In this document: in pieces, positions 26,212 through 34,899 of the stretch
Layout: each line of letters starts with the position of its first letter
How positions within the stretch are numbered: the stretch's first letter is position 1
NCBI RefSeq assembly: GCF_016894385.1
Contig: NZ_CP069811.1
Location: 1,774,501-1,838,500 of the forward strand
Direction: 5' to 3'
Length of the DNA stretch: 64,000 bases
Origin: Cupriavidus oxalaticus
GTDB lineage: Bacteria; Pseudomonadota; Gammaproteobacteria; Burkholderiales; Burkholderiaceae
The notes under the pieces: generated by a model
Seen by the model: only the letters and a program-made list of their open reading frames with translations
What the model was told of the DNA's origin: nothing
The model's database searches: none
Made by a program: the position numbers and the translations under genes

Positions 26212-26233
26212 AACCCGCCTCGGCGGGTTTTTT
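26212..26233 (+). terminator. Rho-independent terminator after the repeat-protein gene
   Basis: AACCCGCC-TC-GGCGGGTT followed by TTTT. It lies between two convergent genes. Confidence 0.88.
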
Positions 26234-26258
26234 GTATCCTGCGCGGGCCAAAGCCTGT

Positions 26259-27161
26259 TTAGGGAGCCTGCGTGTCGCGCTCCAGCGCGGTGACGTCGAT
26301 GCGCTGCACATTGCCATCCTGCCGCACCTCCGTGCGCAGCACGAAGGCATCGGACGGGCAGTACCAGTCGGTCACGTGCATCACCGAGGGTTCGACCTGC
26401 ACGACTTCCTCGCCCACCAACACCGGCCCCAGCGAAGTGCGCTTCTCATAGGTGATCGGCAGGCACTCCTTGCGCCCCATGACGGTCTCGATCACCTGGC
26501 GCCGGCCGACCTGGCGCGAGCCGATATGGATCGACGCATGCAGCGCGCGCATGGTGCTGACCACTTCGTCGGAGCCGAGGGGGTAGACCTTGAGCGATAC
26601 GCTGGACTGAAACGTCTCGCCGTCGAGCGTGCTGCCTTCGCGCAGGTCCATGCCGGCATAGTTGAAAACGCCCTTGCCCCGGAACGAGGCTTCGCCGTAC
26701 ATGCGCGCATAGCGCGCGCGGGCATTGATGACCGCATGCTGGCTTTCGATGCTGGTCTGGTCATTGGGCGTGCGCCGGTCGATCACGACCTCATGCACCT
26801 GTTCCATGATCACCGGCGGCCCCATCAACGCCGACATCGCCGACTTGGAGCTGACCGTCAGCTGCGCGCGGCAGCCGGATGCGCTGCGCCCGACGTCGCG
26901 CAGCGTCATGCGGATCGACATTGGCAAGGCGCCGTCGCCCTCCATCTGCACATGGGAGCCGGAGCGGAACCAGGGCGCGTTGCACAGCACGGCCGCCGCC
27001 GACGCGGCCGTCTGCGTGGCGGCCACCTGCGCGGCGGCGCTGACGGCTGCCGCGGCCGCACCGGCGGATGCCTCCGGCTGTGCCGCCGCCGGCATGGCCA
27101 GCAGCATGCCTGCCACCGCGGCAAGGCTTGCAAGCGGGAACTGCGGCGCCTTTGTCTTCAC
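26259..27161 (-). CDS. Secreted protein of unknown function
   Basis: A 300-residue protein starting at GTG 27161, with CAGGGA upstream. A signal peptide (MKTKAPQFPLASLAAVAGML, cleaved after PAAAQ) is followed by an Ala-rich linker of about 35 residues. The mature domain is beta-rich. It contains three cysteines (AVLCNAPW, SGCRAQL, ECLPITYEK) plus a late WYCPSDAF, which could form two disulphides. I recognise no named family. It converges on the repeat-protein gene and is divergent from arnT, with 400 bases between the starts. Confidence 0.82.
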   Translation of the reverse strand: MKTKAPQFPLASLAAVAGMLLAMPAAAQPEASAGAAAAAVSAAAQVAATQTAASAAAVLCNAPWFRSGSHVQMEGDGALPMSIRMTLRDVGRSASGCRAQLTVSSKSAMSALMGPPVIMEQVHEVVIDRRTPNDQTSIESQHAVINARARYARMYGEASFRGKGVFNYAGMDLREGSTLDGETFQSSVSLKVYPLGSDEVVSTMRALHASIHIGSRQVGRRQVIETVMGRKECLPITYEKRTSLGPVLVGEEVVQVEPSVMHVTDWYCPSDAFVLRTEVRQDGNVQRIDVTALERDTQAP

Positions 27162-27562
27162 ATGAATCCCTGTTTAGAATGTCCTGGCGCCCCCGATATC
27201 GCGCCCGGCTGCCAGGCGTCCGCCTGACCACTCAGATTATTCGTGTTTTTCGTGCAAGTGGCTATCTCGCTGACCCTTGGCCCACCGGCCGTCGCTGCCT
27301 GTCGACCGGGTCGCGGCGTCTCAAGGGGCACCCCAGCCGCCGTGCTACCATTGCCCGCCGCGCATGGCCCTGCCGCGGCTGTGGCGTTCCAGGCGCCCGG
27401 CAACGGCCATCGGCGCAGTCAACCGGCATGGCTTCCGGCCTGGCTTTGAACAAACCTCCGGTTGGCTGTCCACCAAAGGGCGGCACGATGCGTTGTGATG
27501 GCTTCCCGTCATCGCGCACCCCACGCAAGACCATCCCAATCCGTCGTCTTTCCAGGAGTTCC
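27162..27562. other. Intergenic region upstream of arnT
   Basis: About 400 bases between the divergent secreted-protein gene and arnT. It should hold the arn promoter. I see an AT-richer patch near 27230-27260 but no convincing PmrA-type direct repeat, hairpin or small gene. Confidence 0.5.
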
Positions 27563-29302
27563 ATGCGTAGTTCATCGACCTCGCGGTATGCCGGGCTGTC
27601 CGTTGGTGCCACCACCACCAGTGCTGTCGTGCTGGTCAGCCTTGCCGTCCTGCTGGTCTGGTTCGGCACGCTCGACATGCGCCACCTGCTGCGCTCCGAC
27701 GAGGGCCGCTACGCCGAGATCGCGCGCGAGATGTTCGTCACCGGCGACTGGGTGACGATCCGCTACCACGAACTCAAGTACTTCGAGAAACCGCCCTTCC
27801 ACCTGTGGGTGACCGCGCTGGCCTATTCGCTGTTCGGCGTCGGCGACTGGCAGGCGCGCCTGTGCGTAGCGTTGTCCGGCCTGCTTGGCCTGGGCGTGAC
27901 CATGCTGGCCGCGGCGCGGTGGTACGGGCAGCGCGTGGCGCTGCTGGCCGGCCTGGCGCTGGTGGCGGCGCCGATGTGGAATGTCGCCGGGCATTTCAAT
28001 TCGCTGGACATGACCCTAGCCGGCGCGATGGCGTGCGTGCTGGCCTGCATGCTGCTGGCGCAGCACCCGGACACCACGCCCGCGGCGCGCCGCGCCTGGA
28101 TGCTGGCGTGCTGGGCCGCCATGGGCGTGGCGGTGCTGGTCAAGGGGCTGGTCGGCCTGGCGCTGCCCGGGCTGGTGCTGGTGGTCTATACCCTCGCCAC
28201 GCGCGATCCCGGCCTGTGGCGCAGGCTTCATCTGCTGGCCGGCACGGCGGTGCTGCTCGCGGTCACCGTGCCGTGGTTCTGGCTGGTATCGGTGCGCAAC
28301 CCGGAATTCCCGCATTTCTTCTTTATCCACGAGCACTGGCAGCGCTATACCTCGCACGTCCACCAGCGCGAAGGCGCGATCTGGTTCTTCGTGCCGCTGC
28401 TGCTGGCCGGATTCCTGCCCTGGCTGGGGCTGGCGCCACAGATGTGGCAGGCGGTGCGCGAGCGCGCCGGCGTCGCGCGCGGCACTTCGCCGCGGCCGTT
28501 CCAGCCCGCGCTGCTGGCGGCGCTGTGGGCCGTGGCGATCTTCGTGTTCTTCAGCCTGTCGGGCTCCAAGCTGCCGGGCTATATCGTGCCGATCTTCCCG
28601 GCGCTGGCGTTGCTGGCGGGCGTGGCGCTGGACACGGTCACGGAACGCGCGTGGCGCTGGCAGGTCAATGCCATGATTGTGCTGGGCGTGATCGGGCTGC
28701 TGGCGTGCCCCTTCGTCGCCATGCTGGACAAGCCCAGCACGCCCAATGCCGTGTACCGCGAATTCACCTTCTGGATCGCCATTGCCTTTGCCATCATGCT
28801 GGCCGGGGCCGTGGCCGCCCGGCGGCTGCTGCGCACGCGCGGCGTGTTTCCCAGCATCGTGGTGTACGCGCTGGCGATGTTTGCGTGCTGCACGGTGGCG
28901 CTGCGTGGCCACGAGGCGATGGGCCGGCCCAGTTCCGGCGCGGACCTGGTGCCGGCGATCAACGCCGTGCTGACGCCGCAGATGCCGTTGTACAGCGTCG
29001 GCATGCTGGACCATACGCTGCCGTTCTACCTGCGCCGCACCGCCATCATGGTCGCGCACCAGGACGAACTGGCATTCGGCATCGGCCAGGAGCCGCAGAA
29101 GTGGCTTCCCACCATCGACGGCTTTATCTCGCGCTGGCAGGACGGGCAGCGCGCCGTGGCGATCATGATGCCCGATACCTACGAGATGCTGGCAGCGCGC
29201 GGCGTGCCGATGCACCGGATCGCCGGCGACCGCCGGCGCGTGGCGGTCGCCAACTTCGCACTGCCGGGCGAAGCCCCGCAAGCCCCCTCCCAAGGACAGT
29301 AA
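27563..29302 (+). CDS. arnT: Lipid A aminoarabinose transferase (ArnT family, GT83)
   Basis: A 579-residue integral membrane glycosyltransferase that moves 4-amino-4-deoxy-L-arabinose from undecaprenyl phosphate to lipid A on the periplasmic face. The start at 27563 has an AGGAG ribosome site; the frame is open much further upstream but without coding character. The first loop carries LLRSDEGRYAEIAREM with the conserved acidic residue, followed by ELKYFEKPPFHLW. About twelve hydrophobic segments fill residues 20-430, and a C-terminal periplasmic domain follows. It is the first gene of the arn operon, whereas in enterobacteria arnT comes after arnB-C-A-D. Confidence 0.93.
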   Translation: MRSSSTSRYAGLSVGATTTSAVVLVSLAVLLVWFGTLDMRHLLRSDEGRYAEIAREMFVTGDWVTIRYHELKYFEKPPFHLWVTALAYSLFGVGDWQARLCVALSGLLGLGVTMLAAARWYGQRVALLAGLALVAAPMWNVAGHFNSLDMTLAGAMACVLACMLLAQHPDTTPAARRAWMLACWAAMGVAVLVKGLVGLALPGLVLVVYTLATRDPGLWRRLHLLAGTAVLLAVTVPWFWLVSVRNPEFPHFFFIHEHWQRYTSHVHQREGAIWFFVPLLLAGFLPWLGLAPQMWQAVRERAGVARGTSPRPFQPALLAALWAVAIFVFFSLSGSKLPGYIVPIFPALALLAGVALDTVTERAWRWQVNAMIVLGVIGLLACPFVAMLDKPSTPNAVYREFTFWIAIAFAIMLAGAVAARRLLRTRGVFPSIVVYALAMFACCTVALRGHEAMGRPSSGADLVPAINAVLTPQMPLYSVGMLDHTLPFYLRRTAIMVAHQDELAFGIGQEPQKWLPTIDGFISRWQDGQRAVAIMMPDTYEMLAARGVPMHRIAGDRRRVAVANFALPGEAPQAPSQGQ

Positions 29303-29321
29303 CCCAGTACGCCCCGGCGCC

Positions 29322-29693
29322 ATGACGCTTTCGACTTTCCTGTTTATCGTGACCGGCGTGCTGCTCAACGCAGCCGCCCAACTGCTGCTCAAGGCCGGCG
29401 TCAACGCCATCGGTGCGATCACGCTGGAGCGCGGCACGCTGCTCGTCACGGCGCTGCGCGTGCTGACGCAATGGCCGGTGCTGGCCGGCCTGACCCTGTA
29501 CGTGGTCAGCGTCGGCGTGTGGATCGTGGGGCTGTCGCGCGTGGACGTGTCGGTCGCCTACCCGATGCTGTCGCTCGGCTACGTGGTCAACGCGCTCGCC
29601 GCCTGGTGGCTGTTCGGCGAGATGATCGGCCCCTTGCGCGTGGCCGGCATCCTGCTGATACTGGCTGGCGTCTTCCTGATCGCCCGCTCCTGA
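29322..29693 (+). CDS. Small multidrug-resistance-type carrier, ArnE/ArnF-like
   Basis: A 123-residue protein with four hydrophobic segments of the EamA/SMR type (LNAAAQLLLKAGV, LTLYVVSVGVWIVGLSRVDV, VAYPMLSLGYVVNALAAWW, ILLILAGVFLIARS). In E. coli ArnE and ArnF form a heterodimer that flips undecaprenyl-phosphate aminoarabinose across the inner membrane. Only one such gene is present here, so it probably acts as a homodimer. It lies 19 bases after arnT in the same operon. Confidence 0.87.
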   Translation: MTLSTFLFIVTGVLLNAAAQLLLKAGVNAIGAITLERGTLLVTALRVLTQWPVLAGLTLYVVSVGVWIVGLSRVDVSVAYPMLSLGYVVNALAAWWLFGEMIGPLRVAGILLILAGVFLIARS

Positions 29694-29739
29694 CCTGGCC
29701 GCCCTGGCTTGCCTGCCCTCCCTCACCGACCGGGACCGC

Positions 29740-29779
29740 TTTTTCGCGGATTTTTCGCCGATTTTTCGCCGATCTTTCG
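29740..29779. repeat. Tandem 11-base repeats between the arn carrier gene and arnB
   Basis: TTTTTCGCGGA, TTTTTCGCCGA and TTTTTCGCCGA, then a partial TCTTTCG, immediately before the arnB start. It is T-rich and unlike the surrounding DNA. It might affect message processing or translation of arnB, but nothing shows this. Confidence 0.85.
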
Positions 29780-29790
29780 TTCTTAAGCCC

Positions 29791-30963
29791 ATGACTGCTC
29801 CTGCTCCCGACTTCCTGCCCTTCGTCCGGCCCGAAATCGATGCCGCCGCCATTGCCGACGTCGGCAAGGTGCTGGCCTCCGGCTGGATCACCTCCGGGCC
29901 GAAAATGCAGGCCTTCGAGGCCGCGCTGTCGGACCTGTTCGGCGGACGCCCGGTGCGCACCTTCGCCAACGGCTCGGCGACGATGGAAATCGCGCTGCGC
30001 ATTGCGGATATCGGCCCCGGCGATGAAGTCATCACCACCCCGGTCACCTGGGTCGCCACCGCCAACGTGGTGATCGCGGTCGGCGCGCGCCCGGTGTTCG
30101 TCGACATCGACCCGCGCACGCGCAACCTGGACCTGGACGCGGTCGAGGCCGCGATCACGCCGCGCACGCGCGCGATCATGCCGGTGTACCTGTCGGGCCT
30201 GCCGGTCGACATGGACCGGCTCTACGCCATGGCTGCGAAGCATGGCCTGCGCGTGATCGAAGACGCCGCGCAGGCAATCGACTCGCGCTGGCAGGGCCAG
30301 CGCATCGGCGCCTTCGGCGACCTGGTCAGCTTCAGCTTCCAGGCCAACAAGAACATCACCACCATCGAGGGCGGCTGCCTGGTGATGAACACGCCGGAAG
30401 AAGCGGTGCGCGCCGAACGCCTGCGGCTGCAGGGCGTGATCCGCACCGGCATGGACGGCATGGACGTGGAAGAACCCGGCGGCAAGTTCAACCTGACCGA
30501 CGTCAACGCCGCCGTGGGCCTGGCCCAGCTCGACAAGCTCGACGCCATTACCGCGCGCCGCGCCGAACTGGCCGAAACCTATTTCCGCTGTGCCGCCGAC
30601 CACGGGCTCGCCGGACTGGGCATCGAGCTGCCGCTGCCGCTCGATGCCCAGGCCGCCACCACCAACTGGCACATGTTCCAGGTGGTGCTGCCGACCGGGC
30701 GCCTGCAGGGCGGCCCGGCGCAGGCGCGCCAGCAGGTCATGGAAGCCATGCGCGAGCGCGGCATCGGCACCGGCGTGCACTACCCGCCCATCCATCTTTT
30801 TACCTACTACCGCTCGCTCGGCTGGCGCGAAGGCATGCTGCCGCATGCCGAACGCATCGGGCGCGGCATCGTCACGCTGCCGCTGTTCCCGGCGATGCAA
30901 GCCGCCGACGTCGAGCGGGTCTGCGCAACCCTCAGCGAAACATGCAAACGTCTCTCCAAATGA
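29791..30963 (+). CDS. arnB: UDP-4-amino-4-deoxy-L-arabinose aminotransferase
   Basis: A 390-residue PLP-dependent aminotransferase of the DegT/DnrJ/EryC1 family, converting UDP-4-keto-pentose to UDP-L-Ara4N with glutamate. Conserved features are the early FVRPEIDAAAIADVGKVLAS, the substrate loop FANGSATMEIALRI, DEVITTPVTWVATAN, the VIEDAAQAIDS stretch and the PLP lysine in SFSFQANKNITTIEGG. The C-terminal GTGVHYPPIHLFTYYR is typical of the family. Length matches ArnB. No clear Shine-Dalgarno precedes the ATG. Its stop region overlaps the start of arnC. Confidence 0.95.
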   Translation: MTAPAPDFLPFVRPEIDAAAIADVGKVLASGWITSGPKMQAFEAALSDLFGGRPVRTFANGSATMEIALRIADIGPGDEVITTPVTWVATANVVIAVGARPVFVDIDPRTRNLDLDAVEAAITPRTRAIMPVYLSGLPVDMDRLYAMAAKHGLRVIEDAAQAIDSRWQGQRIGAFGDLVSFSFQANKNITTIEGGCLVMNTPEEAVRAERLRLQGVIRTGMDGMDVEEPGGKFNLTDVNAAVGLAQLDKLDAITARRAELAETYFRCAADHGLAGLGIELPLPLDAQAATTNWHMFQVVLPTGRLQGGPAQARQQVMEAMRERGIGTGVHYPPIHLFTYYRSLGWREGMLPHAERIGRGIVTLPLFPAMQAADVERVCATLSETCKRLSK

Positions 30964-31937
30964 GCCCGGTCGAAGTTTCGGTCGTCATTCCGGTCTACAA
31001 CGAAGAAGACGGGCTGCAAGCCCTGTTCGACCGCCTTTACCCGGCGCTGGATGGCCTTGGCGCCTCGTACGAGATCATCTTCATCAACGACGGCAGCACC
31101 GACCGCTCGGCGGCGCTGCTGGCCGCGCAGTTCCACAAGCGCCCGGAGGTGACCCGGGTGGTGCTGTTCAACGGCAACTTCGGCCAGCATATGGCGATCC
31201 TGGCGGGCTTCGAGCATACCCGCGGCAAGATCGTGATCACCCTCGACGCCGACCTGCAAAACCCGCCGGAAGAAATCCCGCGCCTGGTCGAAGCGATGCG
31301 CGCCGGCCATGACTACGTCGGCACCATCCGCCGCCAGCGCAACGACACGGCGTTCCGCCGCTACGCGTCGCGCGCGATGAACCGGCTGCGCGAACGCATC
31401 ACCAAGATCCGCATGACCGACCAGGGCTGCATGCTGCGCGCCTATGACCGCAACGTCATCGACACCATCAACGCCTGCCGCGAGGTCAACACCTTTATCC
31501 CCGCGCTGGCCTACACTTTTGCGGCCAACCCGGTCGAGATCGAGGTCGGCCACGAGCAGCGCCATGCGGGTGAGTCGAAGTATTCGCTGTACCAGCTGAT
31601 CCGCCTGAATTTCGACCTGGTGACCGGCTTCTCGATCGTGCCCCTGCAGTGGTTCTCGGCAATCGGCATGATCCTGTCGCTGTTCTCCGGCGTGCTGTTC
31701 GTGATGCTGCTGTTGCGCCGCTTCGTACTGGGCTCGGAAGTGCAAGGTGTATTCACGCTGTTCGCCATGAACTTCTTCCTGATCGGCATCCTGCTGTTCG
31801 GCGTGGGCCTGCTGGGCGAGTATGTCGGCCGCATCTACCAGGAAGTGCGCGGCCGCCCGCGCTACCGCATCCAGGCGGTGCTGGAAAAAGCTGACCCGGC
31901 GCCCGCCACACCGGCCCGCACGGGCGTGGAGCCATGA
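30942..31937 (+). CDS. arnC: Undecaprenyl-phosphate 4-deoxy-4-formamido-L-arabinose transferase
   Basis: A 331-residue GT2 enzyme. The N-terminal catalytic domain has SVVIPVYNEEDGLQALFDRL, IIFINDGSTDRS and ITLDADLQNPPEEI. Two C-terminal membrane segments follow (IGMILSLFSGVLFVMLLL and FLIGILLFGVGLLGEYVGRI). It attaches the formylated sugar to undecaprenyl phosphate at the cytoplasmic face. Two starts are possible: ATG 30942, or ATG 30960 overlapping the arnB stop as ATGA, like the other junctions of this operon. Neither has a strong ribosome site. Confidence 0.94.
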   Translation: MQTSLQMSPVEVSVVIPVYNEEDGLQALFDRLYPALDGLGASYEIIFINDGSTDRSAALLAAQFHKRPEVTRVVLFNGNFGQHMAILAGFEHTRGKIVITLDADLQNPPEEIPRLVEAMRAGHDYVGTIRRQRNDTAFRRYASRAMNRLRERITKIRMTDQGCMLRAYDRNVIDTINACREVNTFIPALAYTFAANPVEIEVGHEQRHAGESKYSLYQLIRLNFDLVTGFSIVPLQWFSAIGMILSLFSGVLFVMLLLRRFVLGSEVQGVFTLFAMNFFLIGILLFGVGLLGEYVGRIYQEVRGRPRYRIQAVLEKADPAPATPARTGVEP

Positions 31938-32866
31938 TGCGCGCCGTCGTCTTCGGCTACCACAATGTCGGCGACCGCTGCCTGCGCGTGCTGCATGCGC
32001 GCGGCGTGGAGGTGGCGCTGGTGATCACCCACCGCGACCGCCCCGACGAGAACATCTGGTTCCGCCGTGTTGCCGACACCGCCGCGGAGCTGGGCATTCC
32101 CTTTCTCTACGGCGAGGATCCTTGCGATCCGGCGATCGCGCAGGCCGTGCGCGATGCGCGTCCGGACGTGATCTTTTCCTTCTACTACCGCGCGATGATC
32201 CCCGCGGCAGTGCTGGCGCTGGCCCCTTGCGGCGCCTTCAACATGCACGGCTCGCTGCTGCCGAAGTACCGCGGCCGCGTGCCGGTGAACTGGGCGGTGC
32301 TGCACGGCGAGACCGAAACCGGCGCGACGCTGCATGCGATGGAGGCCAGGCCCGACGCCGGCTATATCGTCGACCAGACCGCCGTGCCGATCCTGCCGGA
32401 CGACACCGCCGGCGAAGTCTTCGAAAAGGTCACCGTGGCGGCCGAGCAGACCTTGTGGCGCGTGTTGCCGGCGATGATCGCCGGTCACACGCCGCAGCGG
32501 CCCAACCGGCTTGCGGAAGGCAGCTATTTCTCGGGGCGCAAGCCGGAAGACGGCCGCATCGACTGGAGCCAGCCGGCTGCCAGCGTCTACAACCTGATCC
32601 GCGCCGTCGCGCCGCCCTACCCCGGCGCGTTCACCGAGGTGGCCGGAGCGCGCTTTATCGTGGCGCGGGCGCGCCGCCTCCAGGCCGGAAGCACCGCCGG
32701 CGGGTTGCCGCCCGGCCTGCACGTGCACGACGGCAAGCTGCTTGGCCTGTGCGGAGATGGCGGTGCGGTGCTCGTGACCGAATTGCTGGCGCATGACGGG
32801 GCGCCGGTCACGCCCGATGCCTTTTCCCGGATTCTCAGAAAACAGACCAACGAGGAAAGCCGATGA
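31934..32866 (+). CDS. arnA: ArnA formyltransferase domain as a separate protein
   Basis: A 310-residue protein matching only the N-terminal 10-formyl-tetrahydrofolate-dependent formyltransferase half of E. coli ArnA. It has VVFGYHNVGDRCLRVL at the start, FSFYYRAMIPAAVL, the catalytic FNMHGSLLPKYRGRVPVNWA (Asn-His), and PDAGYIVDQ. It formylates UDP-L-Ara4N. The start overlaps the arnC stop (ATGA) and its stop overlaps the decarboxylase start (ATGA), so the split ArnA halves are still made together. Confidence 0.92.
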   Translation: MMRAVVFGYHNVGDRCLRVLHARGVEVALVITHRDRPDENIWFRRVADTAAELGIPFLYGEDPCDPAIAQAVRDARPDVIFSFYYRAMIPAAVLALAPCGAFNMHGSLLPKYRGRVPVNWAVLHGETETGATLHAMEARPDAGYIVDQTAVPILPDDTAGEVFEKVTVAAEQTLWRVLPAMIAGHTPQRPNRLAEGSYFSGRKPEDGRIDWSQPAASVYNLIRAVAPPYPGAFTEVAGARFIVARARRLQAGSTAGGLPPGLHVHDGKLLGLCGDGGAVLVTELLAHDGAPVTPDAFSRILRKQTNEESR

Positions 32867-33915
32867 AAAAGGTCCTGATTCTCGGCGTCAACGGCTTCAT
32901 CGGCCATCACCTGACGCGCCGCATCCTGGAAACCACGCCGTGGGAGGTCTACGGCATGGACATGAACGCGGACCGCCTCGGCGACCTCGTCGACCACCCG
33001 CGCATGCACTTCTTCGAAGGCGACATCACCATCAACAAGGAGTGGATCGAGTACAACATCCGCAAGTGCGACGTGGTGCTGCCGCTGGTCGCCATCGCCA
33101 CGCCGGCCACCTACGTGCGCCAGCCGCTGCGCGTGTTCGAGCTGGATTTCGAGGCCAACCTGCCGATCGTGCGCGCCGCGGTCAAGTACGGCAAGCACCT
33201 GGTGTTCCCGTCGACCTCGGAGGTCTACGGCATGTGCGCCGACGAGGAGTTCGACCCCGAAGCCTCGCCGCTGGTCTACGGCCCGATCAACAAGCCGCGC
33301 TGGATCTATGCGTGCTCCAAGCAGCTGATGGACCGCGTGATCCACGCCTACGGCATGGAGCAGGGCCTGAACTACACGCTGTTCCGCCCCTTCAACTGGA
33401 TCGGTGCGGGCCTGGACTCGATCTTCGAGTCGAAGGAAGGATCGTCGCGCGTGGTGACGCAGTTCCTCGGCCATATCGTGCGCGGCGAGCCGATCAGGCT
33501 GGTCGACGGCGGCGCGCAGAAGCGTGCGTTCGCCGATATCTCGGACGGCATCGGCGCGCTGATGCGCATCATCGAGAACCCCGACGGCATCGCCAGCGGC
33601 AAGATCTTCAATATCGGCAATCCGGCCAATATCCATTCGGTGCGAGAGCTGGCGGAGATGATGCTGAAAATGGCGGGGGATTATCCCGAATACGCCGGGG
33701 AGGCGCGCAAGACGCAGATCGTCGAGACCACGTCGGGCGACTTCTACGGCAAGGGCTACCAGGACGTGCAGCACCGCGTGCCGAAGATCGACAACACCAT
33801 CGAAGAGCTGGGCTGGAAGCCCGAGGTCACGATGGAGCAGTCGCTGCGGCGCATCTTCGAGGCGTATCGCGGCAAGGTGGTCGAAGCCCGCACGCTGGTC
33901 GACTCGGCCTACTGA
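32863..33915 (+). CDS. ArnA decarboxylase domain as a separate protein (UDP-glucuronate C4-decarboxylase type)
   Basis: A 350-residue NAD-dependent epimerase/dehydratase-fold protein equal to the C-terminal half of E. coli ArnA. It has the Rossmann motif LILGVNGFIGHHLTRRIL, the TSEVYGMC strand, catalytic Tyr-Lys in WIYACSKQLMDRV, the arginine-containing FRPFNWIG, and FADISDGI. It oxidatively decarboxylates UDP-glucuronate to UDP-4-keto-pentose, the substrate of ArnB. Length and start match the C-terminal domain boundary. Confidence 0.93.
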   Translation: MKKVLILGVNGFIGHHLTRRILETTPWEVYGMDMNADRLGDLVDHPRMHFFEGDITINKEWIEYNIRKCDVVLPLVAIATPATYVRQPLRVFELDFEANLPIVRAAVKYGKHLVFPSTSEVYGMCADEEFDPEASPLVYGPINKPRWIYACSKQLMDRVIHAYGMEQGLNYTLFRPFNWIGAGLDSIFESKEGSSRVVTQFLGHIVRGEPIRLVDGGAQKRAFADISDGIGALMRIIENPDGIASGKIFNIGNPANIHSVRELAEMMLKMAGDYPEYAGEARKTQIVETTSGDFYGKGYQDVQHRVPKIDNTIEELGWKPEVTMEQSLRRIFEAYRGKVVEARTLVDSAY

Positions 33916-33927
33916 GCGCGCACGCAG

Positions 33928-34827
33928 ATGGCACGCATTGCACTGAAGGTCGATGTCGACACGCTGCGCGGCACGCGCGAAGGCGTGCCGAAGCTGCTGT
34001 CGATGCTGGAGGCCGCGCAGGCGCAGGCCACGTTCCTGTTCAGCCTCGGGCCTGACCATACCGGGTGGGCGCTGCGGCGCGTCTTCCGGCCCGGCTTCCT
34101 GAAGAAGGTGTCGCGCACCTCGGTGGTCTCCAACTACGGCCTGCGCACGCTGATGTACGGTGTGCTGCTGCCGGGCCCCGACATCGGGCGCAAGGGCGCG
34201 GCACAAATGCGCGCGGCCCGCGCCGCCGGCCATGAATGCGGTATCCATACCTGGGACCACGTCTATTGGCAGGACAACGTGCGCGAGCGCGATGCGGCAT
34301 GGACCCGGCGCCAGATGCAGCAGGCCTTCGCGCGCTACACCGAGGTCTTCGGCGAAGCGCCGGCGACGCATGGCGCAGCGGGCTGGCAGATGAACGAGGA
34401 CGCGTTCCGCCAGATCGACGACTGGGGCATGGCCTATGCGTCGGATGGCCGCGGCACGGCGCCTTATATTCCCACGATCGGCGGCGTGCCGTGCCGGCAC
34501 GTGCAGATGCCGACCACGCTGCCGACGCTGGACGAACTGATCGGCACGGACGGGCTGGCCGAAGACAATGTCCATACCGCGCTGCTGAAGCTGACCGAAG
34601 GCCCGCGCGACCATGTCTTTACGCTGCATACCGAGCTCGAAGGCGGCAAGCTGGCGCCGGTGTTCGAGCGGCTGCTGGCGGGATGGCGCGCGCAGGGGCA
34701 CGAGCTGGTGTCGATGGCGGCGTGGTATCGCGGGCTGGAGCGGAGCGGGTTGCCGCAGTTGCCGGTCACGTGGGGGGAGATTCCGGGGCGGAGCGGGGAG
34801 TTGATTATCCAGCCGCCAGTGCGCTGA
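33928..34827 (+). CDS. arnD: 4-deoxy-4-formamido-L-arabinose-phosphoundecaprenol deformylase
   Basis: A 299-residue polysaccharide-deacetylase (NodB-homology) enzyme that removes the formyl group after ArnC. Visible family parts are LKVDVDTLRGTREGVPKLL (metal Asp), TFLFSLGPDHTGWALRR, the metal histidines in HECGIHTWDHVYWQD, and GAAGWQMNEDAF. It starts 12 bases after the decarboxylase stop and is the last arn gene. A hairpin repeat follows. Confidence 0.94.
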   Translation: MARIALKVDVDTLRGTREGVPKLLSMLEAAQAQATFLFSLGPDHTGWALRRVFRPGFLKKVSRTSVVSNYGLRTLMYGVLLPGPDIGRKGAAQMRAARAAGHECGIHTWDHVYWQDNVRERDAAWTRRQMQQAFARYTEVFGEAPATHGAAGWQMNEDAFRQIDDWGMAYASDGRGTAPYIPTIGGVPCRHVQMPTTLPTLDELIGTDGLAEDNVHTALLKLTEGPRDHVFTLHTELEGGKLAPVFERLLAGWRAQGHELVSMAAWYRGLERSGLPQLPVTWGEIPGRSGELIIQPPVR

Positions 34828-34853
34828 CGAGGCCTCCCCTATACCGATTGCGT

Positions 34854-34883
34854 GCTCCCTCTTCCGCAAGCGGGAGAGGGAGC
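34854..34883. repeat. Dispersed 14-base inverted repeat, probable bidirectional terminator (copy 2)
   Basis: GCTCCCTCTTCCGC-AA-GCGGGAGAGGGAGC, one mismatch between arms, nearly identical to the element at 11566-11595. Both lie between convergent genes, here arnD and the metal ATPase. Confidence 0.75.
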
Positions 34884-34899
34884 AAACCGTCAGCAGTAG

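Noticed and set aside
27162..27562. PmrA-type binding site upstream of arnT
   Set aside because: I looked for a paired CTTAAT/TTTAAG-like direct repeat and found none clear enough to claim.
34854..34883. Insertion-sequence end
   Set aside because: The element is a compact hairpin with no transposase or second end. Its twin at 11566 has the same between-convergent-genes context, favouring a terminator-type repeat.
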